Shown here piece by piece: positions 6,933 through 15,129 of a stretch of DNA of 64,000 nucleotides. The stretch lies in assembly GCA_015063795.1 (NCBI GenBank), contig SVTL01000009.1, positions 1-64,000 on the forward strand, in the 5' to 3' direction. A model generated the notes under the pieces. That model was not told where the DNA came from and searched no databases. It saw nothing but the letters and a program-made list of their open reading frames with translations. Source of the DNA: Oscillospiraceae bacterium (GTDB lineage: Bacteria > Bacillota > Clostridia > Oscillospirales > CAG-272). The number at the start of each line of letters is the position of its first letter. Position 1 is the first letter of the stretch. The position numbers and the translations under genes are program-made.

Positions 6933-9086
6933 TTATATGCCTTTCATGGACAGCGAGATGCGGTTTTTGGCCACGTCCACGCCCTTGATGCGGACCTTCA
7001 CCGTATCGCCCACCGACAGCGCCTCACTGGGATGGCGGATGAATGTGTCCGAGATCTCCGACACATGCACCAGTCCGTCCTGATGGACGCCGATGTCCAC
7101 AAACGCGCCGAAATCGATCACATTCCGCACCTTGCCGGTAAAGACCATGCCCTCCTTCAGGTCGCGGATGTCCATCACGTCGCTTCGCAGCTCGGCAGGG
7201 GGCAGGTCGCTTCTCGGATCGCGCCCCGGCTTTTCCAATTCACTCACCATATCGCGCAGCGTCGGCTCGCCGATGTTCAGCTCCACGCACAGCGATTCGA
7301 TGTCCTTCTCCACTCGCGCGCCCAGTCCCGACAGCTTGCCCTCTCTTACGTCGCTCTCCTTGCAGCCGTACTTCTTGAGCAGCGCCTTCGCCGCGCCGTA
7401 GGACTCGGGATGCACGCCCGTACAGTCCAGCACCTCGTCGGCACCCGACACTCGCAGGAAGCCGGCGCACTGGGTAAAGGCCTTTTCGCCCAGACGCGGC
7501 ACCTTCAGCAGCTCCTTGCGCGAGCGGAAGACACCGTTCTCATCGCGGTATTTGACAATGTTCTTGGCGGTGGTAGCATTCAGCCCCGCCACATAGGAAA
7601 GAAGCGAATGGGACGCGGTGTTCAGATCCACGCCCACGCTGTTCACGCAGTCCTCCACCACGCCGGTCAGCGATTCGTCAAGCCTTGCGGGCTTCATGTC
7701 GTGCTGATACTGCCCCACGCCGATGGACTTGGGATCGATCTTCACCAGCTCGGCCAGCGGATCGATGAGGCGGCGGGCAATGGACACCGCGCTTCTCTGC
7801 GTCACATCAAAATCGGGGAACTCCTCGCGCGCGGTCTCCGAAGCCGAATACACCGAAGCGCCCGCCTCGGACACCATCGCATAGCCCACCTCCTCGGGGA
7901 TCTCCTTCAGCAGCCCCGCCACAAAGATCTCGCTCTCCTTGGACGCGGTGCCGTTGCCGATGGCGATGGCGGTCACCCGATGGGAGCGGATGAGCGTTTT
8001 CACGATCTTTTTCGCCTCGTCGATGCGCTCGAAGGGCTTGGTGGGGTAAATGACCGCGGTGTCCAGCACCTTGCCCGTCTTGTCCACCACCGCCAGCTTA
8101 CAGCCGGTGCGGTAGCCGGGGTCGAGCCCCAAGACAGTCTTGCCTGCCAGCGGCGGCGTGAGCAGCAGGTTGCGCAGGTTCTCGGCAAAGAGACGGATGG
8201 CCCCCTCCGAGGCGCGGTCGAACAGGTCGGAGCGGATCTCGCGTTCGACAGAGGGCGCGATCAGGCGGTCATAGGAATCGACCACCGCTCTCGCCACGTA
8301 TTTCGACGCCTTCGAGCCATTGTTTTCCACAATTTCCGAGAACAGATAGTTCAAAATCGCATCCGAGGGCGCATCGATCGCCACCTTCAGCTTGCCCTCC
8401 TTCTCGCCGCGGTTGATGGCCAGCAGGCGGTGTCCGGGCAGGGTGGACAGCTTTTCGGCGAAATCGTGGTACATCGCATAGGTGGAATCGGCCTCTTCGC
8501 CGGTCTTTTTCACGTTGATGAGGCCGAAATCGACCGTCAGCGCGCGGATCTCCTTGCGGTAGGACGCATCGTCGCTGATGTCCTCGGCGAGAATGTCGCA
8601 GGCGCCGCCGATGGCCTCCTCGATTGACAGCACGCCCTTCTCCTCATCGACGAACGAGGCGGCATACTCCTCGATCGCCATCTCAGGCGAGCTCTCCTGC
8701 AGAAGAAGCGCCGAGGCCAGATCCTCCAGCCCCTTCTCCCTTGCCACCGACGCGCGTGTTTTGCGCTTCTGCTTGTAGGGGCGGTAGATGTCCTCGATCT
8801 CGGTGAGGATGACCGCCTTTTCCAGCGCTTCGACGATGGCGGGCGTCAGCTTGCCCTGCGCTTCGATGGCACTCCGCACCTCCTCGCGGCGCTTTTCCAG
8901 ACCGCGCAGGTAGTTGAGACGGTCAAACAGCGTGCGCAGGACCTCGTCGTTCATCGAGCCGGTGACCTCCTTGCGGTAACGGGCGATGAAGGGGACGGTG
9001 TTGCCCTCGTCGATGAGGGCGACGGTGCTTTCCACACGCTTCAGAGGCAGGGAAAGCTCGGCAGACAGGATCTCGTTGATGGTCAT
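6933..9086 (-). CDS. tex: Tex-family S1 RNA-binding protein
   Basis: At 717 residues it has the normal Tex length. In order: Tex N-terminal helical region (KRVESTVALIDEGNTVPFIA), the YqgF-like RNase H fold (VLGLDPGYRTGCKLAVVD), a helix-hairpin-helix segment (VGVDLNTASHSLLSYVAG and FRSRKELLKVPRLGEKAF), and a C-terminal S1 domain (GMVFTGKVRNVIDFGAFVDI). Tex proteins bind RNA and affect transcription and stress tolerance; the catalytic status of the YqgF domain is uncertain in the family. ATG 9086 (MTINEILSAEL) is preceded by AAAGGAACACACCT. It is alone on the minus strand between two repeat-bearing gaps. Confidence 0.95.
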   Translation of the reverse strand: MTINEILSAELSLPLKRVESTVALIDEGNTVPFIARYRKEVTGSMNDEVLRTLFDRLNYLRGLEKRREEVRSAIEAQGKLTPAIVEALEKAVILTEIEDIYRPYKQKRKTRASVAREKGLEDLASALLLQESSPEMAIEEYAASFVDEEKGVLSIEEAIGGACDILAEDISDDASYRKEIRALTVDFGLINVKKTGEEADSTYAMYHDFAEKLSTLPGHRLLAINRGEKEGKLKVAIDAPSDAILNYLFSEIVENNGSKASKYVARAVVDSYDRLIAPSVEREIRSDLFDRASEGAIRLFAENLRNLLLTPPLAGKTVLGLDPGYRTGCKLAVVDKTGKVLDTAVIYPTKPFERIDEAKKIVKTLIRSHRVTAIAIGNGTASKESEIFVAGLLKEIPEEVGYAMVSEAGASVYSASETAREEFPDFDVTQRSAVSIARRLIDPLAELVKIDPKSIGVGQYQHDMKPARLDESLTGVVEDCVNSVGVDLNTASHSLLSYVAGLNATTAKNIVKYRDENGVFRSRKELLKVPRLGEKAFTQCAGFLRVSGADEVLDCTGVHPESYGAAKALLKKYGCKESDVREGKLSGLGARVEKDIESLCVELNIGEPTLRDMVSELEKPGRDPRSDLPPAELRSDVMDIRDLKEGMVFTGKVRNVIDFGAFVDIGVHQDGLVHVSEISDTFIRHPSEALSVGDTVKVRIKGVDVAKNRISLSMKGI

Positions 9087-9280
9087 AGGTGTGTTCCTTT
9101 CGTTTGGTCAAGTGGTGGTAAATGGGGACAAATGGGGATAAGCGGAGACAAAATCAGCCTCCGCGTGGGGAAAACTCATTTCTTTTTCGTGCCAAAGCGG
9201 AGAAAAGTGGAGACTGCCGTCATCGTGCTTTCTCACGCGGCGGCACCATACGTCATCGCCATACAGGATCGACTGCGGCA

Positions 9281-9613
9281 TCACGCGGCGGCGGTCGTCT
9301 CCTCGCGCACGCTCACCTCGGGCTCGGCTACCCAAGCGCCGTCCTCGTTTTTGTTCAGCGTGACGCAGACCAGCTTATCACCCTCCTGCGGGAAGGTGAC
9401 CTCCACGGTGTCGCCGTCAAAGGCACGGATCTGACCGTCTTCTGCATCAACACCATCCACCATGGCCGCAGCCAGCGTCAGCACAAGCTGCTGCTCGGCA
9501 TCGGTCAGCGTTCCTGCGGTATCCTTTTTCTGCTCCTCTCCGCCACAGGCGGCCAAAAGAACGGAAAAGCAAAGGATCAGAGCGAGCAAGAGAGCCTTGT
9601 TTCTTAAAATCAT
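9281..9613 (-). CDS. Small secreted lipoprotein of unknown function
   Basis: The product is 110 residues and starts MILRNKALLLALILCFSVLLAAC, a lipoprotein signal with lipobox LLAAC, so the mature protein should be anchored by Cys23 on the outer membrane face. The mature part is short and acidic and ends VREETTAAA. ATG 9613 is favoured because AAAGG lies nine bases upstream; the upstream ATG at 9622 directly abuts that site. It is divergent from the YdcF-like gene and shares its intergenic promoter region. I do not recognise the family. Confidence 0.7.
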   Translation of the reverse strand: MILRNKALLLALILCFSVLLAACGGEEQKKDTAGTLTDAEQQLVLTLAAAMVDGVDAEDGQIRAFDGDTVEVTFPQEGDKLVCVTLNKNEDGAWVAEPEVSVREETTAAA

Positions 9614-9632
9614 GGAAATCATCCTTTCTTTG

Positions 9633-9661
9633 TTGACAAACGGACGCTTTTTTGCTACCAT
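9633..9661 (+). promoter_or_regulatory. Sigma-A-type promoter for the YdcF-like gene
   Basis: TTGACA, a 17-bp spacer and TACCAT, ending 44 bases before ATG 9706. The -35 box is consensus and the -10 has two mismatches. Confidence 0.55.
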
Positions 9662-9689
9662 AAAAGCAGAAGCCTCCGCTCTTTTTTCT

Positions 9690-9718
9690 ATTGTAACATA
9701 AAAAAATGAAAAACACAA
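9690..9718 (-). promoter_or_regulatory. Candidate promoter for the small lipoprotein gene
   Basis: On the minus strand TTGTGT, a 17-bp spacer and TACAAT. The -35 region overlaps the first codons of the divergent YdcF-like gene, so the two promoters interleave. Confidence 0.45.
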
Positions 9719-10392
9719 TCAAAAAACCGTCGAAAACAAGAAAAATCCTGACCGTCCTTCTGCTCCTCGCCGTTCTCGGCTGTCTTACGGTAAGCGGCCT
9801 TGACCTGTTTGTGGTCAAAAGCACCGAAAAGCGGATCCTGCCTGCAAAAGAGCTGAGCGGACACGCCTTTGACTGCGCGCTGGTGCTGGGCGCGGGCGTG
9901 AAGGAGAACGGACGGCTCAGCGATATGCTCGCCGACCGCATGGACACCGCCATCGCGCTGTACAAAGACGGGCGCGTTCCCAAGCTCCTGCTGTCGGGCG
10001 ACCACGGCCGCGAAGACTACGACGAGGTGAACGCCATGCGCGCGTATGCCCTCGAACGCGGCGTGCCCTCTTCCGACATGTTCACCGACCACGCAGGCTT
10101 TTCCACCTATGAAAGCGTCTACCGCGCAAGAGACGTGTTTGCGGTGGAAAAAGCGGTGATCGTCACCCAAGAGTATCACCTCCACCGCGCGCTGTACATC
10201 GCCGAGTCGCTGGGCGTGGAGGCTGTGGGCGTCTCCGCCGACCTGCATACCTACCGCGGACAGCCGATCCGTGACGGACGGGAGGTCCTCGCCCGTGTCA
10301 AGGACGTGTTCTCCTGCCTGTTTGCCGTCAAGCCCACGTATCTCGGCGGCATCATCCCCGTCAGCGGCAACGGCGAGGCTTCGTTGGGATAA
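9706..10392 (+). CDS. YdcF/SanA-like DUF218 membrane protein
   Basis: The 228-residue protein has one N-terminal membrane helix (ILTVLLLLAVLGCLTVSGLDLF) and a DUF218 domain: ALVLGAGVKENGRLSDMLADR, KLLLSGDHGREDYDEV, and the late block VIVTQEYHLHRALYIAESLG. SanA and ElyC relatives act in envelope integrity or peptidoglycan precursor metabolism; the biochemical reaction is not established. The large C-terminal domain should be extracytoplasmic. No clear Shine-Dalgarno precedes ATG 9706 (AACATAAAAAA), which is unusual here, but no later Met fits the helix. The 504-aa gene starts 26 bases after its stop, so the two may be cotranscribed. Confidence 0.85.
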   Translation: MKNTIKKPSKTRKILTVLLLLAVLGCLTVSGLDLFVVKSTEKRILPAKELSGHAFDCALVLGAGVKENGRLSDMLADRMDTAIALYKDGRVPKLLLSGDHGREDYDEVNAMRAYALERGVPSSDMFTDHAGFSTYESVYRARDVFAVEKAVIVTQEYHLHRALYIAESLGVEAVGVSADLHTYRGQPIRDGREVLARVKDVFSCLFAVKPTYLGGIIPVSGNGEASLG

Positions 10393-10417
10393 CAAACACA
10401 TCAGGGAGGGATTTTTT

Positions 10418-11932
10418 GTGAAAAAAGAAGAGGGCATCTCCTGGATTCTCGACCGACCGGTCACCGAGGTCATCGCGCTGAAACGAAAATACCCCTCGGA
10501 TCCCGACGAATACCGAAAGCATCTTTGGGCCTATGAGGACGAAATGACTCAGCGCAAGCGGGACTTTGTCCATTCGCTGGGACTGCGGTGCGACACGGTT
10601 GGCTGGTGCCACGTGGAGGCCGACAAAACCGACATCCCTTGGCTGCTGGATGAGATCGAGCGCTTCTGCAAACAGGAGGGCTTTCTCGCCCGCGGCGGCT
10701 ACGGCTGCTCCTACGAGGGCGTGGAAAGCGATTGGTTCGAGGTGTCGAGATGGGCGCCCGAGGTCCCCGGTCTCAGCGACTATATTGAAGATGGATTATA
10801 CTCGATCCACGCCTATAAAAATCACGGCCGCCCCTTCTTTATGGGAGTAACCTTTCAAGTTCCGCCCGTGGTGTCCGAGCGCTTCCGCGACGTCTGCCTG
10901 CAAAACGGCATTCCCGACCTCCGCTTCTCCCGCGTCATCGACACGGGGCGGTATGACGCAAGCCCCTATTTCTTCCTCTTCCCCCAAGCCCGCGTCACCG
11001 AGATCGCTTGGGACAAGGGACTGCGCTATTCCGACGACAAGGCACACTACCTCTACCGCAAGGTCCCCGACGGCTGCCTCGCCCCTCTTTACCGACACAT
11101 GAATCACTTGCGCTTCCTCTGCACCAGAGTTCCTCACGGCCGCTTCTCCCCGCTTTACCGTCGGCTGAAGCAGCTGGGCGGTTTTCTGCCCCGTCTGGCG
11201 GAGGTTTTTTACGATTTTCAGTTCCATCTGCCGGACTATTACCCCGCCAAGGCCCTTCCCGAAACCGGCTTTGCTCAGGTTTACGACCATGACCGCGACA
11301 CTCTGCTCATCCACAAGGAGACCGCCGAGCTTCTGATCGCCGAAAAGCTCCTCTCCCCCTCCTGGCTGCAGCCCGCGCTGATCTATGACAAAACGCCGCC
11401 GCCCGGATATCGGACCGACATCATCAACGATCCGCTCTGGCGCGGCTATAACACAGAGCAGGCCGCCAAAGCCGAGGCTGCTTACGAAGCGCTGCAAAAG
11501 AAGCAGCGTCCTCCCTTCAAGGCCACCGAAAAGCAGACGCTGACCCTTCTGCGCTCGGCCAAGCGCAGCCGCAAGGAGGATTTCAACCAAAAAATGCGGC
11601 AGGAAACGGCCGATTCGCTGGCCGATACCCCCCTCGCTCCGCTGATCCCCTTTTATCTTGTGGCAAACGGCTGTTTTTTGGACGACGAATACCGCATCCT
11701 TCCCTATGAGGAGACCGAAAAGGCCACCCGTATGCTGGAAGAACGCCTGGCAAGTGAAGAATACGCCTCCCTCCCCCGCGGTCCCGTCTTCTGCCGCTGT
11801 CCCGACGGCGATGACGTCATCCTTTGCGGCGACGGTAAGGTCTGCCGCATCAGCCACGAGGTCCCCGAGGTCAGTGAGGAATGGGAGAGCCTCTTTCTCT
11901 TTGCCTTTGAATGCCTGAACAACAATCCGTAA
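10418..11932 (+). CDS. Uncharacterised 504-residue protein, possible C-terminal SMI1/KNR4-like region
   Basis: I do not recognise the family. The protein appears soluble, with no signal peptide or membrane helix, and is rich in aromatic and charged residues. A tandem-like motif occurs twice at about residues 205-245: GCLAPLYRHMNHLRFLCTRV and GRFSPLYRRLKQLGGFLPRL. The C-terminus (GDDVILCGDGKVCRISHE...WESLFLFAFECL) vaguely recalls SMI1/KNR4 (SUKH) proteins, a guess only. The start is GTG 10418: AGGGAGGG ends seven bases upstream, while the ORF-track start runs back into the previous gene. A strong terminator follows 24 bp after the stop. Confidence 0.75.
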   Translation: MKKEEGISWILDRPVTEVIALKRKYPSDPDEYRKHLWAYEDEMTQRKRDFVHSLGLRCDTVGWCHVEADKTDIPWLLDEIERFCKQEGFLARGGYGCSYEGVESDWFEVSRWAPEVPGLSDYIEDGLYSIHAYKNHGRPFFMGVTFQVPPVVSERFRDVCLQNGIPDLRFSRVIDTGRYDASPYFFLFPQARVTEIAWDKGLRYSDDKAHYLYRKVPDGCLAPLYRHMNHLRFLCTRVPHGRFSPLYRRLKQLGGFLPRLAEVFYDFQFHLPDYYPAKALPETGFAQVYDHDRDTLLIHKETAELLIAEKLLSPSWLQPALIYDKTPPPGYRTDIINDPLWRGYNTEQAAKAEAAYEALQKKQRPPFKATEKQTLTLLRSAKRSRKEDFNQKMRQETADSLADTPLAPLIPFYLVANGCFLDDEYRILPYEETEKATRMLEERLASEEYASLPRGPVFCRCPDGDDVILCGDGKVCRISHEVPEVSEEWESLFLFAFECLNNNP

Positions 11933-11955
11933 CGCCCCCACCCAAACGCAAAAGC

Positions 11956-11980
11956 AAAAGCCGGCAGAGCCGGCTTTTTT
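11956..11980 (+). terminator. Rho-independent terminator
   Basis: AAAAGCCGGC-aga-GCCGGCTTTTTT forms a GC-rich stem with a 3-base loop and a T run, just after the stop of the 504-residue unknown. Confidence 0.9.
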
Positions 11981-12034
11981 CGTATACCGCACCGCTCCTC
12001 CGCGCATACTAAAGCCAAAGGAGCGGTTATTTTT

Positions 12035-12136
12035 ATGAACAAACAGGATTTTCTGCGGCTGTTCGCCATCGGCTTTCTTTCGGGCGTCGGTCTTCTGGGG
12101 CTTCTCTTCCTCGCCGCGATCGGGATGTTTTTTTGA
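12035..12136 (+). CDS. 33-residue single-helix membrane peptide
   Basis: The peptide MNKQDFLRLFAIGFLSGVGL then LGLLFLAAIGMFF is almost entirely one hydrophobic helix with a short basic N-terminus. It is too short for the ORF track. AAGGAG lies about eleven bases before ATG and a terminator separates it from the gene upstream, so it would need its own promoter. Such small glycine-rich peptides are often regulatory or unannotated, and no homologue is known to me. Confidence 0.5.
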   Translation: MNKQDFLRLFAIGFLSGVGLLGLLFLAAIGMFF

Positions 12137-12192
12137 AAGGAAAGCATCCCTTTTTTCTTGGGCAAAAACCGGCGCACAGCGCCGTAAAAGAA

Positions 12193-12216
12193 GATTTTCG
12201 TCAAAAGACGAAAATC
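12193..12216 (-). terminator. Terminator-like hairpin after the acyl-CoA ligase gene
   Basis: GATTTTCGTC-aaaa-GACGAAAATC is a perfect 10-bp stem with a 4-base loop. On the minus strand it is followed by TTCTTTTA. It lies about 35 bp past the stop at 12250. Confidence 0.55.
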
Positions 12217-12249
12217 CTCCTTCACTTTTCACTTTTCACTCTTCATTCT

Positions 12250-13944
12250 TCATTCAATCGTCATGTCCAGCTTGAAGCGCATGATCTTCCTCAGGGTATT
12301 CTTGGGGAATTCGGTGTCGCGCACCTTGAGAATGGCGATCTTCTTGTAAGGCACGGCGGTCTTGTTGTAGGCGTTGATATAAGGCTTCAAGAAGCCCTCG
12401 ATGTCGGAAATGCCGTTCTTCTCAAAATACTCCTTGTCGGGATAGACCTCGGCAACAATGGCATTGTGGGACAGACCGCGCTTGCTCTGCCCCTCATAGA
12501 CGATGATGTCCAGAATGCCGGGGGTGGCGATCAGCTCGTTTTCGATCTCCTCGGGATAGACATTCTTGCCGTTGGAGAGGATGATCAGATTCTTCTTGCG
12601 TCCGGTGATGGTCAGCACACCGTCAACCATCTTGCCGTAGTCGCCCGTGCGGAAATAGCCGTCCTTGAACGCCGCCTCGGTGGCCTCCTCGTTCTTGTAA
12701 TAGCCCAGCATCACGTTGGGGCCCTTCACCAGAATCTCGCCCTCACCATCCTCGTTGGGCTCGTCGATGACCACCTCATCGATGTCGATGGGGTGTCCCA
12801 CACTGCCCTTGACCACATGGCGGCTGCGGTTGACCGCGATCAGCGGCGCGCATTCGGTGATGCCGTAGCCGTTGAGGATGGTGATGCCCACCGCATCGAA
12901 AAAGTCCATGATATCGGGGTTCACGGGCGCACCGCCGGTGATGACCATCTTCACCCTGCCGCCGAAGGCCGCGCCGATCGCGGAAAAAAAGGTCTTGCGC
13001 AGGTCGATGCCCACCTTCCGCAGGCCATTGCTCAGCTTGATCATGCGCGAAATCAGCTTCTCCTTGCCCTGCTCCTTGATGTTGGCCATGATCTTGCGGT
13101 AGAAGGTCTCCAGATACAGCGGCACCAGCACCAGATGCCCCGGCTTCTGCTCGATCAGCTCCTTCTGCACATACCGCAGACCCGAGGAGAGATAGATCTC
13201 CGAGCCGATGATGGCGTGACCAATGAACATGACGCTGGAGCCGTAGGTGTGGTGCGGAGGCAGAACGCCCACCGTATTCTCGGCAAAATCGATGTAAGGG
13301 ATGGCGGAGGTCAGGTCCTGCAGGATCGCGTCCTGGCTGAGCATCACGCCCTTGCCCTTGCCCGTTGTTCCCGAGGTGAACACCAGCAGCGACAGATCGT
13401 GCGGATCGATCGGCGCATTGGCAAAGGCATCGGGATCGGCCGCATAGGTCTCGCGCCCCGTCTCGATGAGGGCGGTGACGCTTCTCTCCTCAGCCTTGGC
13501 CAGCAGGTAGACCGTGGGAGCCGACAGCGCACAGCGGGACGCGATGGCCTCCGCCTTTTCCTTCAGCTCCTCCTCGCAGAAGAGGAAGGCCACATCCGCC
13601 GACTGCGCCGTCTCCGCCAGATCCGCGGCCGGCCAATCCCGATCCATCGGAACCAGGATCGCACCGACCGACTGCGCGGCAAAATAGACCGCCACCCACT
13701 CGTAGGTGTTTTTGCCCACGATGGCGCAATGCTTGCCCGCACAGCCCATGCGAAGCATCTCGCTGCCCAGCGCACGCACGTCGTCACGCAGCTGGGCAAA
13801 GCTCTTTTTCAGGATCGGAGAGGAGAGCGAGCCTGTGCGGTAAGAATAGGCGATCCGCTCGCCGTAGGTCTCGCCCGCCCATTCGATCAGCTCGCGCACA
13901 TCGGTAAAGGTACGTATGTCATGCAGCTTGTCTTTGTTTTCCAT
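12250..13944 (-). CDS. AMP-dependent acyl-CoA synthetase/ligase
   Basis: This 564-residue ANL-superfamily enzyme activates a carboxylic acid with ATP and transfers it to CoA. Motifs: the P-loop-like LLVFTSGTTGKGKGVMLSQ (about 180), LNGYGITECAP (about 320), the hinge DYGKMVDGVLTITGRKKNLI and the C-terminal NTLRKIMR lysine region needed for adenylation. Similarity in layout is to long-chain fatty-acid CoA ligases, but chain length cannot be set from sequence alone. ATG 13944 is preceded by AAAGGAAG. The MarR regulator gene lies 134 bp upstream on the same strand, so both are probably read from the promoter at 14573-14601. Confidence 0.88.
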   Translation of the reverse strand: MENKDKLHDIRTFTDVRELIEWAGETYGERIAYSYRTGSLSSPILKKSFAQLRDDVRALGSEMLRMGCAGKHCAIVGKNTYEWVAVYFAAQSVGAILVPMDRDWPAADLAETAQSADVAFLFCEEELKEKAEAIASRCALSAPTVYLLAKAEERSVTALIETGRETYAADPDAFANAPIDPHDLSLLVFTSGTTGKGKGVMLSQDAILQDLTSAIPYIDFAENTVGVLPPHHTYGSSVMFIGHAIIGSEIYLSSGLRYVQKELIEQKPGHLVLVPLYLETFYRKIMANIKEQGKEKLISRMIKLSNGLRKVGIDLRKTFFSAIGAAFGGRVKMVITGGAPVNPDIMDFFDAVGITILNGYGITECAPLIAVNRSRHVVKGSVGHPIDIDEVVIDEPNEDGEGEILVKGPNVMLGYYKNEEATEAAFKDGYFRTGDYGKMVDGVLTITGRKKNLIILSNGKNVYPEEIENELIATPGILDIIVYEGQSKRGLSHNAIVAEVYPDKEYFEKNGISDIEGFLKPYINAYNKTAVPYKKIAILKVRDTEFPKNTLRKIMRFKLDMTIE

Positions 13945-14078
13945 GGTTCTTCCTTTCTTCTCGTTGCGCCGTCCCCGCTTCCCAAAGCAGGCGGCCTTCT
14001 GTTCTGTTTATTGTATACAGCCCTCGGGCGCTTTATCCCGTCGGCGTCTCTTGTATGCGTTTCGGTCGGCAAGGCCGC

Positions 14079-14525
14079 TTATTCCCGCTCGCCCTGCCCG
14101 ATCCGCTGCAGGTTGGACTCAATGCGCGACAGGTTTTTGTAAAGCAGCACACGCTCCTCCTCGTCGATCCCCTCGCCCGCCTGCTCCAGAATGCGGTCGA
14201 TCCTCGCGGCGATCCGTTCGCCCACCGTTTGGCCCTTGTCCGTCAGCGTCAGCAGGCTCCGCGGACGCTTGCCCGCCTGCTTTTCGCCGGTCAGATAGCC
14301 GTTTTCCTCCAAAAACTTCAGCGAGCGCGAGACGTTCGCCTTGTCCTCCCCGCACCTCTCGCAAAGCGACGCCGCCGTCATGGGCCCGGCTTTGCAGAGG
14401 TAATACAGGCAGGACACATGGGGGCTTTTCAGCCCGAATTCGGCCATTTCCTCGGTCTTGATGCGGCGGATGCTGCGGCTGATGCCCGCAATCAGGACCG
14501 TAAAAGCGTGAAATCTCTCTTCCAT
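14079..14525 (-). CDS. MarR-family transcriptional regulator
   Basis: The 148-residue protein fits MarR: helix FGLKSPHVSCLYYLCKAGPM, the recognition region TAASLCERCGEDKANVSRSLKFLEENGYL, and the wing GKRPRSLLTLTDKG. Members bind pseudo-palindromic operators as dimers and release on ligand binding. ATG 14525 is preceded by GGAGGAG at a seven-base gap; the ORF-track start two codons earlier is TTG touching that site. It heads an apparent operon with the acyl-CoA ligase and probably controls it and itself, given two matching palindromes around its promoter. An acyl or CoA-ester ligand is a reasonable guess. Confidence 0.88.
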   Translation of the reverse strand: MEERFHAFTVLIAGISRSIRRIKTEEMAEFGLKSPHVSCLYYLCKAGPMTAASLCERCGEDKANVSRSLKFLEENGYLTGEKQAGKRPRSLLTLTDKGQTVGERIAARIDRILEQAGEGIDEEERVLLYKNLSRIESNLQRIGQGERE

Positions 14526-14551
14526 GGCCAATCTCCTCCCGTTTTTGTTCA

Positions 14552-14565
14552 GTTGTTTTTACAAC
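14552..14565. promoter_or_regulatory. Operator-like palindrome O1 (proximal)
   Basis: GTTGT-tttt-ACAAC, a 14-bp site with 5-bp arms. It lies just downstream of the predicted -10 box of the marR promoter, near the transcription start. Confidence 0.5.
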
Positions 14566-14572
14566 CAACGGT

Positions 14573-14601
14573 ATTGTAGCACATGAATGTTGATTTGTCA
14601 A
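14573..14601 (-). promoter_or_regulatory. Promoter of the marR/acyl-CoA ligase operon
   Basis: On the minus strand TTGACA, exactly 17 bp, then TACAAT. The -35 is consensus and the -10 has one mismatch. It lies 48 bp upstream of the marR start codon. Confidence 0.85.
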
Positions 14602-14602
14602 C
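14589..14602. promoter_or_regulatory. Operator-like palindrome O2 (overlaps -35)
   Basis: GTTGA-tttg-TCAAC, 14 bp, the same half-site shape as O1, with centres 37 bp apart. It covers the -35 hexamer, so a bound dimer would block RNA polymerase. Confidence 0.55.
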
Positions 14603-14639
14603 AACGGGCGCATATTATTTACAACTTTTTTTACTTCAG

Positions 14640-14790
14640 CGGCGCCCAATATGCCGCTTCGCGGCGCGATATGTTGGCTTTGCCAACGCGATATGTGCCG
14701 GCAGGATGCTCCGCATCTGCGCTGAGGCACGCGATATGTCCGCTTTGCGGACGCGATATGGTTGGCTTCGCCAACCGTGAAAAAGGGAGA
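14640..14790. repeat. Mini-hairpin array, GCGATATG-linker class
   Basis: Short palindromes such as CCGC-ttc-GCGG, TTGGC-ttt-GCCAA and GTCCGC-ttt-GCGGAC are separated by the linker CGCGATATG. The array covers the start of the gap between marR and the M23 gene. ORFs drawn across it are products of the repeats. Confidence 0.8.
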
Positions 14791-14840
14791 CTATCATGAC
14801 GCGAAAGCGTCAATTCATGCCGCGCAGCGGCATTTTCCAT

Positions 14841-15075
14841 CACATTCGGCGAAGCCGAATACATCACGCCCACGCAGTGGGCATATCGCGTTCGGGCTCT
14901 GCCCGAACATATCACATTCGGCGAAGCCGAATATATCACGCCCACGCAGTGGGCATATCGCGTTCGGGCCATGCCCGAACATATCACATTCGGCGAAGCC
15001 GAATATATCACGCCCACGCAGTGGGCATATCGCGTTCGGGCTCTGCCCGAACATATCACGTTTGGCGAAGCCAAA
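14841..15075. repeat. 72-bp tandem repeat, three copies plus a partial, made of mini-hairpins
   Basis: Copies begin at 14841, 14913, 14985 and (partial) 15057. Each unit contains three palindromes: TTCGGC-gaa-GCCGAA, CCCAC-gca-GTGGG and TTCGGGC-tct-GCCCGAA, with ATATCACG or ATATCGCG linkers. Differences among copies are a few bases in loops and linkers. AATTCATG-type units lie just upstream (about 14798-14835). Confidence 0.85.
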
Positions 15076-15129
15076 CACAAAACCGGGGCCCTTGCGATGC
15101 AAAAGCCCCGATGGTATCCTTCTGTTTTT

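Noticed and set aside
14841-15075. CRISPR array
   Set aside because: Units are regular but the inserts are palindromes drawn from a small set, repeats are only 8-9 bp, and no cas genes are present.
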